From Clostridia bacterium (lineage in GTDB: Bacteria; Bacillota; Clostridia; Oscillospirales; CAG-272), in contig JAFQEJ010000015.1 in NCBI GenBank assembly GCA_017399105.1, forward strand, positions 1 through 64,000: a stretch of 64,000 nucleotides of DNA. The letters run 5' to 3'. Within the stretch, counting starts at the first letter, position 1. Every line of letters begins with the position of its first letter. Below the pieces are notes generated by a model, which had not been told where the DNA came from, ran no database searches, and worked only from the letters and a program-made list of their open reading frames with translations. Shown here in pieces: positions 18,805 through 27,674 of the stretch. The translations under genes and the position numbers were made by a program.

Positions 18805-20109
18805 ATGAAAAGAATCCTCTCATTTCTCCTCGCCCTTATTACTCTCCTCCTCACCTGCGCATCTCCCACCGCAGCCTCCGATGACAGCGTGCCGCCCATC
18901 ACCCACTCCAAGTGCGCATGGGTCTATAACGTGGACAACGACACCGTTCTCTGGTCAAAGAACGCCGAGGAGAAAATCTATCCCGCCTCTACCGTTAAGC
19001 TGATGACCGCAGCGCTCGCCATCGAATATTTCGGTGACAATCTCTCCCAGACCATCACCGTCACCACTGAACATCTCAAGGGCGTGGCAGGCAATAACAT
19101 CAATCTCCAGATCGGTGAGCGCCTCACCGCCGAGCAGCTTCTCATCGCTCTCATCGTATCCGGCGCCAATGATGCCGCCAATGTCATCGCCTATACCGTC
19201 GGCGGCAGTATGGCAGGCTTCATCACCATGATGAATGCAAAGGCAAAGGAGCTGGGCATGGAGAACACCATCTACACCAACCCCACCGGTATGCATGATG
19301 CCAATATGAAAACCACCGTCACCGACATTGGAAAAATCGCACTCTATACCTACAGACTCAACACCTTCACCGAAATCGCCTCACTTCCCCGCTATATCAT
19401 GCCCGCCACCAATATGAGCTACCAGCGCACGCTGCTCAATAAAAATCATCTGGTCTCACGCTTCACCGATCCGCAGTATTTCCTGCCCGAAGCCACCGGT
19501 ATGAATGCAGGCTCCACCCCCGATGCAGGCTATTGCGTCACCGCTTCGGCAGTCTATGACGGACTCTCCTACCTCTGCATCGTCACCGGAGCCGACCGAG
19601 ACGACGAAAAAATCTATTCCTTCCTCGAAGCCCGCGACCTGCTCGAATGGGCATCCACCGCCTATGACTACGCCCTCGTCCTCGAATCTACCCGCATCAT
19701 CTGTGAGGTCCCCGTCTCACTTTCCTCCGGTGTAGACCATGTCACCCTGCTCCCCGAGCATGAACTGGAGTTGTTCCTCCCCGCCAACCTCGATATCGCG
19801 AGGGATATCACCTACGAATATATCCTCGATGAAGAAAGCCTCACCGCTCCCATCCTCAAAGGACAGAAAGCCGGCACGCTCAAGGTCTTTTTCTGCGGCG
19901 AAGAGATGGCTGTCCTCGACCTCATCACCAAAAGCAGTGTCTCCAAAAGCCGCGTTCTCGAAATGCTCACCTTCATAAAAAGCGTCGTTCTGACAAAGAA
20001 ATTCATCTTCATCGCAGCCATTGTCATTATTCTCGCCATCCTCTACATTCTCGCCGTCTCGATCTACCGCTACCAACGCCGCCACCGCCGCTACATAAAG
20101 CGAAAATAA
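18805..20109 (+). CDS. D-Ala-D-Ala carboxypeptidase family protein (PBP5/DacF-like) with altered active-site motifs
   Basis: The 434-aa product has a signal peptide (residues 1-24), the S11 penicillin-binding domain, a PBP5 C-terminal beta domain and a C-terminal membrane segment (about 398-418) followed by a basic tail. The nucleophile motif is intact (YPASTVKLMTAAL). The usual SxN motif reads GAN within VSGANDAAN. The usual KTG reads NAG in GMNAGSTPDAGYC, where relatives have GxKTGYTxxAGYC. The fold and localisation argue for a cell-wall role; loss of the KTG lysine suggests weak or changed activity. A GGAGC site lies 7 nt before the ATG. Confidence 0.88.
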   Translation: MKRILSFLLALITLLLTCASPTAASDDSVPPITHSKCAWVYNVDNDTVLWSKNAEEKIYPASTVKLMTAALAIEYFGDNLSQTITVTTEHLKGVAGNNINLQIGERLTAEQLLIALIVSGANDAANVIAYTVGGSMAGFITMMNAKAKELGMENTIYTNPTGMHDANMKTTVTDIGKIALYTYRLNTFTEIASLPRYIMPATNMSYQRTLLNKNHLVSRFTDPQYFLPEATGMNAGSTPDAGYCVTASAVYDGLSYLCIVTGADRDDEKIYSFLEARDLLEWASTAYDYALVLESTRIICEVPVSLSSGVDHVTLLPEHELELFLPANLDIARDITYEYILDEESLTAPILKGQKAGTLKVFFCGEEMAVLDLITKSSVSKSRVLEMLTFIKSVVLTKKFIFIAAIVIILAILYILAVSIYRYQRRHRRYIKRK

Positions 20110-20144
20110 AAACAGAAATTATCTCCGGCAACTTCCCTCCTTCT

Positions 20145-20163
20145 CTTAACGTGAAGCGTTAAG
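20145..20163 (+). other. Hairpin after the DacF-like gene
   Basis: Perfect 7-bp inverted repeat CTTAACG/CGTTAAG with a 5-nt loop. Only CTTTA follows, so termination would be weak. Confidence 0.45.
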
Positions 20164-20286
20164 CTTTACTCTCCGAAGGAAGTGTGGAAAATAAATTTTC
20201 ACACCAAAAATTTGTGTTATTGCAGTCGCCCAACTGCAATTTCGCAAGCGGAACCGACAATAATTTTTTATAATAAGGAAAATTTT

Positions 20287-21828
20287 ATGCTTGCCACCGC
20301 CTATTCCGCCGGTCTTGCCGGCATTGACGGATTTCTCGTCACCGTAGAATGCAGCGTCACCAATCATCTGCCCGAATTCAATCTGGTGGGTCTCCCCGAT
20401 GCCGCTGTCAAAGAAGCCAAAGAGCGCATCAAAACCGCCACCGAAAGCAGCGGCTTTTACTTTCCGGATGCCGCCATCATGGTCAATATGGCACCTGCCG
20501 ATAAAAAGAAGGAAGGCTCAGCCTATGACCTCGCCATCCTCGTCTCTATCCTCTCGGCAGGCGGACTTCTCTGCGCGCCCGAGGATCTTTCTCATCGCTG
20601 CTTCATCGGAGAGCTTTCTCTCTCGGGTGCTACCCGAGGTGTCCGCGGTGTTCTTTGTATGTGTCTTGCCGCGAAAGCTGCGGGAATGAAAGAAATCTTT
20701 GTCCCCATCGACAACATCCGTGAAGCCTCTGTAGTTGAGGGCGTCACCGTCTACGGTGTCCGCGATCTCGCCGAGCTGGCATCTCATCTGCGCGGAGAGC
20801 GATTTATCACCCCCGCACACTTTGAAGGCTTCGCCGCAGCGCCCCGTACCGCACTCCCCGACTTTGCCGATGTAAAAGGACAGGAGCGCGCCAAACGTGC
20901 CCTCGAAATCGCAGCCGCAGGCGGTCACAATGTGCTTCTGATCGGACCGCCCGGCACCGGAAAGAGCATGCTCGCCAAGCGCATCCCCTCCATTCTCCCC
21001 TCGCTCACCTTCGATGAAGCGGTGGAAACCACAAAAATCCACTCAATCTCGGGCATTCTGCCGAGCGATATTTCGCTGGTCACCGCCCGCCCCTTTCGTT
21101 CGCCCCATCATACCATGTCGGCAGCTTCGCTGGCAGGAGGGGGCGCCATTCCCCAACCCGGCGAGATTTCGCTCGCTCACAACGGCGTCCTCTTCCTCGA
21201 TGAGCTGCCCGAATTCAACAAAGCAGTCACCGAAGTCCTGCGCCAACCCCTGGAGGACGGAGAAATCACCATCACCCGTGCCGGCGGACGCTACACCTTC
21301 CCCTGTAATTTCATGCTGGTCTGCGCCATGAATCCCTGCAAGTGCGGCTACTACGGAGATCCGTCGGGACGCTGTCACTGCAAGCAGGTCGATGTGGCAA
21401 AATATCTCTCGCGCATCAGCGGCCCGCTCCTCGACCGCATTGATATTCAGATTGAAGTATCCTCCCTCTCCTATGATGAGCTTGCAAACAGCCGTCCCGC
21501 TGAGCCCTCCTCCGCCATCCGCGAGCGTGTGGAAAAGGCACGTGCCTTCGCCCATCACAGATTCAGCGAAGCCAACCTTGACCTCCGCAGTAATGCCGCC
21601 ATGGAAACTCAGCATATCCGTAAGTACTGCCAGCTTGATGAGGCTTCCTCAAGTCTTCTCCGCGCCGCATTCGAGCGTATGGGACTCTCCGCCCGCGGTT
21701 ATGACCGAATCCTGCGCGTCGCCCGCACCATCGCCGATCTGGCAGGCAGTGAACAAATCTCCCCTGCCCATATCGCCGAAGCCATCCAGCTCCGCTCCCT
21801 CGACCGAAGCTATTGGGCAAATAATTAA
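20287..21828 (+). CDS. YifB/ComM family Mg-chelatase-like AAA ATPase
   Basis: The 513-aa product starts [23 protein letters not shown] precedes the ATG at 20287, so the 35-codon upstream extension is rejected. The ChlI-type N-terminal domain ([20 protein letters not shown]) comes first. The Mg-chelatase AAA core follows, with Walker [15 protein letters not shown] (about 219-232) and Walker [12 protein letters not shown]. The C-terminal domain ends in [20 protein letters not shown]. In Haemophilus and Vibrio, ComM helps branch migration in transformation; the role in Clostridia is not settled. No dprA or other competence gene is next to it. Confidence 0.93.
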   Translation: MLATAYSAGLAGIDGFLVTVECSVTNHLPEFNLVGLPDAAVKEAKERIKTATESSGFYFPDAAIMVNMAPADKKKEGSAYDLAILVSILSAGGLLCAPEDLSHRCFIGELSLSGATRGVRGVLCMCLAAKAAGMKEIFVPIDNIREASVVEGVTVYGVRDLAELASHLRGERFITPAHFEGFAAAPRTALPDFADVKGQERAKRALEIAAAGGHNVLLIGPPGTGKSMLAKRIPSILPSLTFDEAVETTKIHSISGILPSDISLVTARPFRSPHHTMSAASLAGGGAIPQPGEISLAHNGVLFLDELPEFNKAVTEVLRQPLEDGEITITRAGGRYTFPCNFMLVCAMNPCKCGYYGDPSGRCHCKQVDVAKYLSRISGPLLDRIDIQIEVSSLSYDELANSRPAEPSSAIRERVEKARAFAHHRFSEANLDLRSNAAMETQHIRKYCQLDEASSSLLRAAFERMGLSARGYDRILRVARTIADLAGSEQISPAHIAEAIQLRSLDRSYWANN

Positions 21829-21839
21829 CATCCTCCCTC

Positions 21840-21868
21840 TTGCATCAAAATGTGAAATATAGTATAAT
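21840..21868 (+). promoter_or_regulatory. Promoter of the NYN-domain gene
   Basis: -35 TTGCAT (21840-21845), 17-bp spacer, -10 TATAAT (21863-21868), with the start expected near 21875. Confidence 0.75.
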
Positions 21869-21873
21869 ATCAG

Positions 21874-21893
21874 ATGGGGTAATCTCTGCCCCA
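21874..21893 (+). promoter_or_regulatory. Leader hairpin of the NYN-domain gene
   Basis: The inverted repeat TGGGG...CCCCA, followed by CCTGTTTTATTT, lies at the very start of the predicted transcript and resembles an attenuator or a protective 5' stem. Confidence 0.4.
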
Positions 21894-21934
21894 CCTGTTT
21901 TATTTCTGAAGAAAGGAGGAAAACACGCATCCAC

Positions 21935-22744
21935 ATGCTTTTCGATTTTTTCAAAAAAAGCAAGCATACCAATGATCCGACCGTCAAAAAGCCCCGTGCT
22001 GTCGCCTTTGTAGACTACGATAACTGGTACATATCCTGTGAAAAGAATTTTCACCAGAAGCCCGATATCAAGGGCTGGCGCGACGAGTTATCCCGCCGCT
22101 TTGACATTCTGGATATTCTCTTTTTCGCCGATTTTACAAACGCTTCCATGCGCCAGGAGATCTCCCGTATCCGCGAGATTACCAATTCCATCATCGAGAC
22201 CCAGAATTCATCTTCTCACTACAAAAAGGATTTTACCGACTTCATCATGCTCGATCATATCTATCAGCGAGCATTTACATCAAATGACATCGATACCTAC
22301 ATCATTTTCTCGGGCGACGGTCATTTCAGCTCGGTAGCAAGCTTTCTCATCACAAAATGCAGGAAAGAGGTCGGCGTCTACGGCGTCCGTGATTCGGTCA
22401 GCGCACAGCTTGCCAACACCGCCAGCTGGATTGAATATCTCCCCCGCGAGGATGAGCGCGACCGCAAGCTCTCCTACATGCTCCTGCGCAATCTGAAGTA
22501 TCTTTCGGATAATATGGAAAAGAAGAACGCACGTCCAACCTTCTGGGCAACCGTTGATGCCGCCGCCAAATACAATGGTGAAAGCCGCCAGGAGCTGGCT
22601 GAGGCTCTCCGCCGCCTCATCGACAAAGGCTATATTTATCAAACAGAAGAAGCGGTCAGCTACGGTAAAAAACGAAAGATCAAGGTTCTCAATGTCAGAT
22701 GGGAACAGGTCAAAAAAGACGGCCTTTTAAAAGAAATCGCATAA
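21935..22744 (+). CDS. NYN-domain (PIN-like) nuclease, LabA/DUF88 type
   Basis: The 269-aa product has a NYN/PIN-like domain with acidic positions expected for a metal-dependent RNase: AFVDYDNW (about 24-31), DFIMLDHIYQ (about 104) and IIFSGDGHFSSV (about 124). A C-terminal winged-helix-like region follows (LAEALRRLIDKGYIYQTEE). The substrate is unknown. AAGGAGG lies about 10 nt before the ATG. The gene is monocistronic, with its own promoter and a terminator at 22752-22779. Confidence 0.85.
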   Translation: MLFDFFKKSKHTNDPTVKKPRAVAFVDYDNWYISCEKNFHQKPDIKGWRDELSRRFDILDILFFADFTNASMRQEISRIREITNSIIETQNSSSHYKKDFTDFIMLDHIYQRAFTSNDIDTYIIFSGDGHFSSVASFLITKCRKEVGVYGVRDSVSAQLANTASWIEYLPREDERDRKLSYMLLRNLKYLSDNMEKKNARPTFWATVDAAAKYNGESRQELAEALRRLIDKGYIYQTEEAVSYGKKRKIKVLNVRWEQVKKDGLLKEIA

Positions 22745-22751
22745 TAAAAAC

Positions 22752-22784
22752 GGGATGACGCCATCAAAAACGTCATCCCATTCT
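22752..22784. terminator. Bidirectional terminator
   Basis: Perfect 9-bp stem GGGATGACG (22752-22760) with CGTCATCCC (22771-22779), flanked by A-rich and T-rich runs, between two convergent genes. Confidence 0.85.
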
Positions 22785-22797
22785 TTATGTTTGCAGT

Positions 22798-24291
22798 TTA
22801 ATCTGTAATTTTGGTGTATGCTTCAAGAAGTTCTGCGAATTTCTTCTCAATGCTCTTTCTCTTTCCTTCATAAGTGGACGCATACTTTGAATTTTTAGCG
22901 CGCAGTTGATCGCCGAACATCGAGAAGAGCGAATCAAGCGACTGCGAATGTACAAAGCCAAAGTCGAATCTGAGGTTCTGTCTCAGAAGGTCAAGCATCA
23001 GCTCAGAATCGTTATCGCGGGCAACCTTGCTCTTGAGTACTGTCTCATAGAACTCGGGAACCACCGTCTGTGCACTTTCGGCGCAAAGAGCCTCGAGAAT
23101 CGCACCGCTCATATCGGGATTCTTCACCGATGCGGGAATTCCAAAAATCGAAAGTCCGTCATAGGAGTGGGAAATATAGTCCTCCTGTCCGACATCACTC
23201 ATAGGAAGGGGCAGAATACCGAAGTCGGTATCCATCTGACGAAGCACGGTAGTATTATCCAGTGTACCCGAGATAAAGAGCGCTCTGTCCTCGGTAAACA
23301 TCTTCATCATTTCGGTATAGTCCCAGTCGTTGGTGGGTTTGGATACAAAGCAGTTGTCGCCCGAATAGAGCATATTGTAAATCTGATCATAAAGCGAGAT
23401 CAGATTTTCATTATAGTACACCAGATCATAGGTTCCTTCGTCATTGCGTTCGGTGAGGGGCAGATCACTGGTGGTAACCATTGCACGGAGGGTATGGTTG
23501 TTGGTTACAAAACCGTAAAGGTCATCCTTTGTAAACTTGCTGTCGCCGTCAATGTCGCCGCTGACCTTTTTGGTCAGCTCCTCAAATGCGGACAGCGTCC
23601 ACTTCTTATCCTTAACAAGCTGATAAAGATCACCGCAGCCATAGTCCTCAGCAAGCTGCTTGTTGAAATAGATTGCGTAAATGCCCTCCCACATGGTCAG
23701 CGAGAGATCGCCCAGTGCCATGAAGGTGCAGTCCTTAATGGTGTTGTTTTCGATAAAGCCCTGTGTCCACCAGGGATTGGTCAGATCCAGATTATTCACA
23801 TCATAAAGATTGTAGAACATTCCTTCGGCCGCTAATTTACAGGAATAAGCCATATAACCGGCTACCAGATCGTATGCGCCGTCCTGTGCATTCACGCTGT
23901 TCTTGATCAGTCCCATGAAGGTAGTCTGGTCATTCCAGCCGCCGGGCTGCTCGTTAGCTGAGATAATAACCTTATACTTTTCTTCCACAACCTTGTTGCG
24001 TCTGAATACCGCATCGTTGATGGTCTCACCGATTTCACTCTCAGCCCAGATCTCGTACAGCTTCTCATCACGACAGAGAATCACATATTTCGCTCCGCCG
24101 AAATCAATGGTCTCCAGTGTGTCCAGATAACGCAGCTCAGTTTCAACAGCCTCCCCCGAATCGACAGCGGCAGCTGTTGTCTCGGCGGTATTTGCCGGAG
24201 TTTTTGTCTGATCCTCAGATGCGCAAGAAGAAATAAGGGGGCAGAGCATCGCCAAGATCAAGAGAATGGATACGCTTTGCTTCAATTTCAT
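22798..24291 (-). CDS. Extracellular solute-binding lipoprotein (sugar type), paralogue A1
   Basis: The 497-aa product has a lipoprotein signal (LSSCAS-type lipobox, cysteine near residue 23), a Thr/Ala-rich linker, then a two-lobe binding fold. Landmarks shared with the paralogues are IGETINDAVFRRNKVVEEKY, NPWWTQGF, YFNKQLAEDYG, a calcium-loop-like DIDGDSKFTKDD and the hinge segment MDTDFGILPLP. It belongs to the family 1 (sugar-importer) binding proteins. No permease or ATPase is adjacent. It has its own TG-extended -10 (24337-24342) and a bidirectional terminator, so it is monocistronic. Confidence 0.88.
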   Translation of the reverse strand: MKLKQSVSILLILAMLCPLISSCASEDQTKTPANTAETTAAAVDSGEAVETELRYLDTLETIDFGGAKYVILCRDEKLYEIWAESEIGETINDAVFRRNKVVEEKYKVIISANEQPGGWNDQTTFMGLIKNSVNAQDGAYDLVAGYMAYSCKLAAEGMFYNLYDVNNLDLTNPWWTQGFIENNTIKDCTFMALGDLSLTMWEGIYAIYFNKQLAEDYGCGDLYQLVKDKKWTLSAFEELTKKVSGDIDGDSKFTKDDLYGFVTNNHTLRAMVTTSDLPLTERNDEGTYDLVYYNENLISLYDQIYNMLYSGDNCFVSKPTNDWDYTEMMKMFTEDRALFISGTLDNTTVLRQMDTDFGILPLPMSDVGQEDYISHSYDGLSIFGIPASVKNPDMSGAILEALCAESAQTVVPEFYETVLKSKVARDNDSELMLDLLRQNLRFDFGFVHSQSLDSLFSMFGDQLRAKNSKYASTYEGKRKSIEKKFAELLEAYTKITD

Positions 24292-24336
24292 GATAAGTCT
24301 CCTTTGTATGTCTGATGTGTGCAGTGATGTTCATTT

Positions 24337-24342
24337 ATTATA
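24337..24342 (-). promoter_or_regulatory. Extended -10 upstream of binding protein A1
   Basis: Minus-strand TGATATAAT, a TG-extended -10, about 45 nt before the ATG. No good -35 was found at 17 bp. Confidence 0.55.
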
Positions 24343-24454
24343 TCACAATTTTTCGATAAAAACTATCATATTTTTTATATAATATGCATTATTTTTAATC
24401 CCGGCACCAAATATTTTTGATGCTTCATAAAAAATGTGATATCGAAGACAAAAA

Positions 24455-24485
24455 GGGGATGCCGCATACAAGCACCGCATCTCCC
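24455..24485 (-). terminator. Terminator of binding protein A2
   Basis: Minus-strand GGGAGATGC (24477-24485) pairs with GCATCCCC (24455-24462) with one bulge, then TTTTT. Confidence 0.75.
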
Positions 24486-24496
24486 TTCTGTATGCC

Positions 24497-25972
24497 TTAT
24501 TCTGTGATCTTGTTATAGGCTTCAAGCACCTTATCAAAAGCTGTGATAAATTGCTTTTCCTTCTTTTCATAGACAGAGGCAAGGCTGGGATTGGAACCGG
24601 TTACCAGCGTATCGCCGAAGAACTGGAAGAGACCGTTGATGGTGACCGCATGCACATAGCCAAAATCAAAGATGACTGTATCGCGGATCAGGTCGATCAT
24701 TGCCTCAGAATCATTGTCGCGGGTACCCTTGCCCTTGAGCGCGATATCATAGAAAGCAGGGATAACCGTCTGCTTGCTTTCGGCACTCAGTGCTTCAAGA
24801 ATGGTTCCGCTGAATTCAGGATCGGTTACCGATGCGGGAATTGCAAAGACAGACAGATTGTCCGCAGAATGAGAAATATAATTCTTCTGTGATTCGTCAT
24901 ACTTCGGATAAGGAAGAATACCGAAATCGGTATCCATCTGACGGTAGGTTTCTGTTGATCCCAGTGTAGCAGTTGCAAAGAGTGCACGATCCGCCATAAA
25001 AATCTTGGAGTTGTTGCTATGCCAGTCAATATAAACCTCGTTACCGTCAAAGAGATAGCTGAACATTCTCTCGTAGAGTGTTACAACCTTATCGCCGTAA
25101 TAGATAAAATCAAAGCTGCCCTCATCATTACGTTTGGTAAAGGGAATATCACAGGATGTTACAAAAACACGGATATTATTCTGATTGGTGATGAAGCCGT
25201 ATAGGTCATCCTCTGTATACTTGCTGTCACCGTTCACATCTCCCGAAACCTTCTTGGACAGATTCTGCAGTGTATCCAGTGTCCATTTGCCGTCCTTGAC
25301 CATCTGATAGACATCGCCGATATCATAATCGACTGCCAGCTGTTTATTGAAGAAAATGCCGAAGAGGGATTCCCACATAGAGAGCGACACATCGCCTATG
25401 GTGGTGTAGAGTCTGCCGTTCAGCGTGTTGTTTTCTACAAAGCCCTGTGTCCACCATACATTGGACAGGTCGATGGTATCGATATCGTAAAGATTGTAAA
25501 ACAGCCCCTCGGTTGCCATTGTGGAGGTATAAGCCAGATAGCTTGCCGAAATATCATAGGCACCGTCCTGAGCCTGTACGCTTCCGCGCAGAGCATCAAT
25601 AAAGGTAGACTGTGTACTCCAGTCACCGGGGGTAGGAACAGGAGTGATCACAACCTTATATTTTTCCTCGACTGCCTTGTTGCGGCGGTAAACCGCGTCA
25701 TTCATGGTTTCGCCGATCTCTTCTTCTATCCAGATTTCATCGACCAGGCTTTCACGGCAGAGGATGTCGCAGTCCTGCCCGCCGAAATCCGCAGCGGGGA
25801 GCATGTCAAGATAATTGATCTCGGTTTCTGCATCGGCAGCGGTTGTTACTCCGTCAGAAGGTGTTGTCTGCACCGGATTTTTCGCCTCGTCACTTCCTGA
25901 ACAGGAAGCAAAAAGAGAAGCAAGCATCGCTGTCAGCAACAGCATGGATACAGTTCGTTTCATTTTCATCAT
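24497..25972 (-). CDS. Extracellular solute-binding lipoprotein (sugar type), paralogue A2
   Basis: The 491-aa lipoprotein (lipobox FASCSG) is clearly related along its whole length to its two neighbours, with IGETMNDAVYRRNKAVEEKY, VWWTQGFVENNT, FFNKQLAVDYD, DVNGDSKYTEDD and MDTDFGILPYP. It probably binds an oligosaccharide outside the membrane. Ligand-side residues differ from the paralogues, so the sugar may differ too. The first ATG is only 3 nt from AGGAG; the second (25969) or the ATG at 25963 may be used. It has its own promoter and terminator. Confidence 0.88.
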   Translation of the reverse strand: MMKMKRTVSMLLLTAMLASLFASCSGSDEAKNPVQTTPSDGVTTAADAETEINYLDMLPAADFGGQDCDILCRESLVDEIWIEEEIGETMNDAVYRRNKAVEEKYKVVITPVPTPGDWSTQSTFIDALRGSVQAQDGAYDISASYLAYTSTMATEGLFYNLYDIDTIDLSNVWWTQGFVENNTLNGRLYTTIGDVSLSMWESLFGIFFNKQLAVDYDIGDVYQMVKDGKWTLDTLQNLSKKVSGDVNGDSKYTEDDLYGFITNQNNIRVFVTSCDIPFTKRNDEGSFDFIYYGDKVVTLYERMFSYLFDGNEVYIDWHSNNSKIFMADRALFATATLGSTETYRQMDTDFGILPYPKYDESQKNYISHSADNLSVFAIPASVTDPEFSGTILEALSAESKQTVIPAFYDIALKGKGTRDNDSEAMIDLIRDTVIFDFGYVHAVTINGLFQFFGDTLVTGSNPSLASVYEKKEKQFITAFDKVLEAYNKITE

Positions 25973-26019
25973 TGGCTCCTTTGTTGTTTGTTTAAAATGC
26001 GATATAGCATTCCATTTTT

Positions 26020-26049
26020 ATTATAACATATCACACAAATATATGTCAA
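26020..26049 (-). promoter_or_regulatory. Promoter of binding protein A2
   Basis: Minus-strand -35 TTGACA (26044-26049), 18-bp spacer, -10 TATAAT (26020-26025). Confidence 0.8.
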
Positions 26050-26066
26050 CAACAGTTTTATTTTTC

Positions 26067-26105
26067 AAAAAAGCAGGAGTCAATACATCACTGCATCAAC
26101 TCCTG
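26067..26105 (-). terminator. Terminator of binding protein A3
   Basis: Minus-strand CAGGAGT (26099-26105 complement) pairs with ACTCCTG, followed by CTTTTTTG. Confidence 0.75.
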
Positions 26106-26116
26106 TATTTCATAGT

Positions 26117-27607
26117 TTATCCTGTTACCTTCATATATGCATCCAGCACCTTCTCAAATGCCTTGTTGAATACCTTGCTTTGCTTCTCATAAGCGGAAGC
26201 AAAATTCTCGGTACCCTCCTGCAGCTTGTCGCCGAAGAACTGGAAAAGACCGTTGATCGATACCGCGTGAACAAAGCCAAAGTCGAAATAGAGCGCGTCG
26301 CGGATCAGGTCGAGCATCGCTTCGGAGTCGTTGTCGCGGGCAACCTTACCCTTGAGAACGGTCTCATAGAAATCGGGAATCACCGATGCCTTGCTCTCAG
26401 CGCCCAGTGCCTCAAGGATTGCGCCGCTGCACTCGGGATCCTTCACAGACGAGGGAATGCCGAATACAGAGAGTCCGTCGTAAGAGTGAGAGATGTAGTT
26501 TTCCTGATTTGCATCATACAGCGGGAAGGGCAGAATACCGAAGTCGGTATCCATCTGACGCAGCGTTGTCGTGTTATCCAGCGTACCCGAGATAAAGAGG
26601 CCGCGGTTCTCGAGGAACATATCCATCATTTCGGTATAGTCAGCATCATCTGTAGGCTTGGAGAAGAAGACGTTGTTTCCCTCGTTTATGAATGCATAAA
26701 TCCGCTCATAAAGCGCTACAACCTTATCGCCGTAGTACACCAGATCGTATGTACCCTCGTCATTGCGGGTTGCAATCGGAATGTTACTGGTAGTGATCAG
26801 TGCGCGGAGGCTGTGACGGTTGGTAACAAAGCCGTAAAGATCCTCGTTTGTGTACTGACTGTCACCGTCAATGTCCGAGCTGACCTGCTTGACCAGTCCC
26901 TCAAAGGTATCCTGTGTCCAGGTCTTGTCCTTTACCATCTGATAGAGGTCGCCCACATTGTTGTCAAGGGCAAGCTGCTTGTTGAAGTAGAGGGCATAGA
27001 TGCCCTCCCACATGGTCAGCGAGATATCACCGACGGTAGTGAAGAGGCAGTTTTCGATGGTGTTGTTCTCCACAAAGCCCTGCGTCCACCAGATGTTGGA
27101 GAGGTCGATGGTGTCAATATCATAGAGATTGTAGAACATGCCTTCCATTGCCAGTGTGGATGTGTAGGCAAGATAGCCGGCTACCAGATCATAGGCGCCG
27201 TCCTGACCCTGTACACTGCGCTTGACCGCACTCTTGAAATCCTCCTGCGTGCCCCAGTCACCGGGAGAGTCAATTTTGTTAATAACGACCTTATACTTTT
27301 CCTCCACAGCCTTGTTGCGGCGGAAGATCGCGTCATTGATGGTCTCACCCATTTCAGCCTCAGCCCAGACCTCATAAATCTTGCTGTCACGGCAGAGGAT
27401 GTTGTAATCCCGTCCGCCGTAATCGATGGCTTCAAGCTGACCGAGATAGTCGGGCTTTGTTTCAGTCCCAGCCTCGGTTACAACGCCGTCAGACGCAGTT
27501 GTTGCGTCGGCTGAAGCCGGTGTTTTGCCCTCATCCTCGGATGCACAGGATGCAAAAGCCGAGCAGAGCATCGCACAAAGCAACAGAACCGAAATGATCT
27601 TTTTCAT
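26117..27607 (-). CDS. Extracellular solute-binding lipoprotein (sugar type), paralogue A3
   Basis: The 496-aa lipoprotein (lipobox FASCAS) is closest in motifs to A1: MGETINDAIFRRNKAVEEKY, IWWTQGFVENNTIENC, YFNKQLALDNN, DIDGDSQYTNED, DNTTTLRQMDTDFGILPFP. It lies 67 nt downstream of the predicted toroid gene and the GH2 mannosidase in the same direction, so it may be the binding protein for that glycan operon. A lone -10 (TATAAT at 27634-27639) in the gap may give extra expression. No permease is present. Confidence 0.88.
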   Translation of the reverse strand: MKKIISVLLLCAMLCSAFASCASEDEGKTPASADATTASDGVVTEAGTETKPDYLGQLEAIDYGGRDYNILCRDSKIYEVWAEAEMGETINDAIFRRNKAVEEKYKVVINKIDSPGDWGTQEDFKSAVKRSVQGQDGAYDLVAGYLAYTSTLAMEGMFYNLYDIDTIDLSNIWWTQGFVENNTIENCLFTTVGDISLTMWEGIYALYFNKQLALDNNVGDLYQMVKDKTWTQDTFEGLVKQVSSDIDGDSQYTNEDLYGFVTNRHSLRALITTSNIPIATRNDEGTYDLVYYGDKVVALYERIYAFINEGNNVFFSKPTDDADYTEMMDMFLENRGLFISGTLDNTTTLRQMDTDFGILPFPLYDANQENYISHSYDGLSVFGIPSSVKDPECSGAILEALGAESKASVIPDFYETVLKGKVARDNDSEAMLDLIRDALYFDFGFVHAVSINGLFQFFGDKLQEGTENFASAYEKQSKVFNKAFEKVLDAYMKVTG

Positions 27608-27674
27608 AAAAATTCGCTCCTTATTATTTTAATATTATACGCTCAAATTTCAAACATACGCTGACAGATGAATT

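Noticed and set aside
26180..27514. 444-codon plus-strand ORF opposite binding protein A3
   Set aside because: Same-type shadows appear opposite the other paralogues (22906-23835, 58577-59740, and minus-strand 54817-56214), as expected from conserved codon use, not from a real gene.
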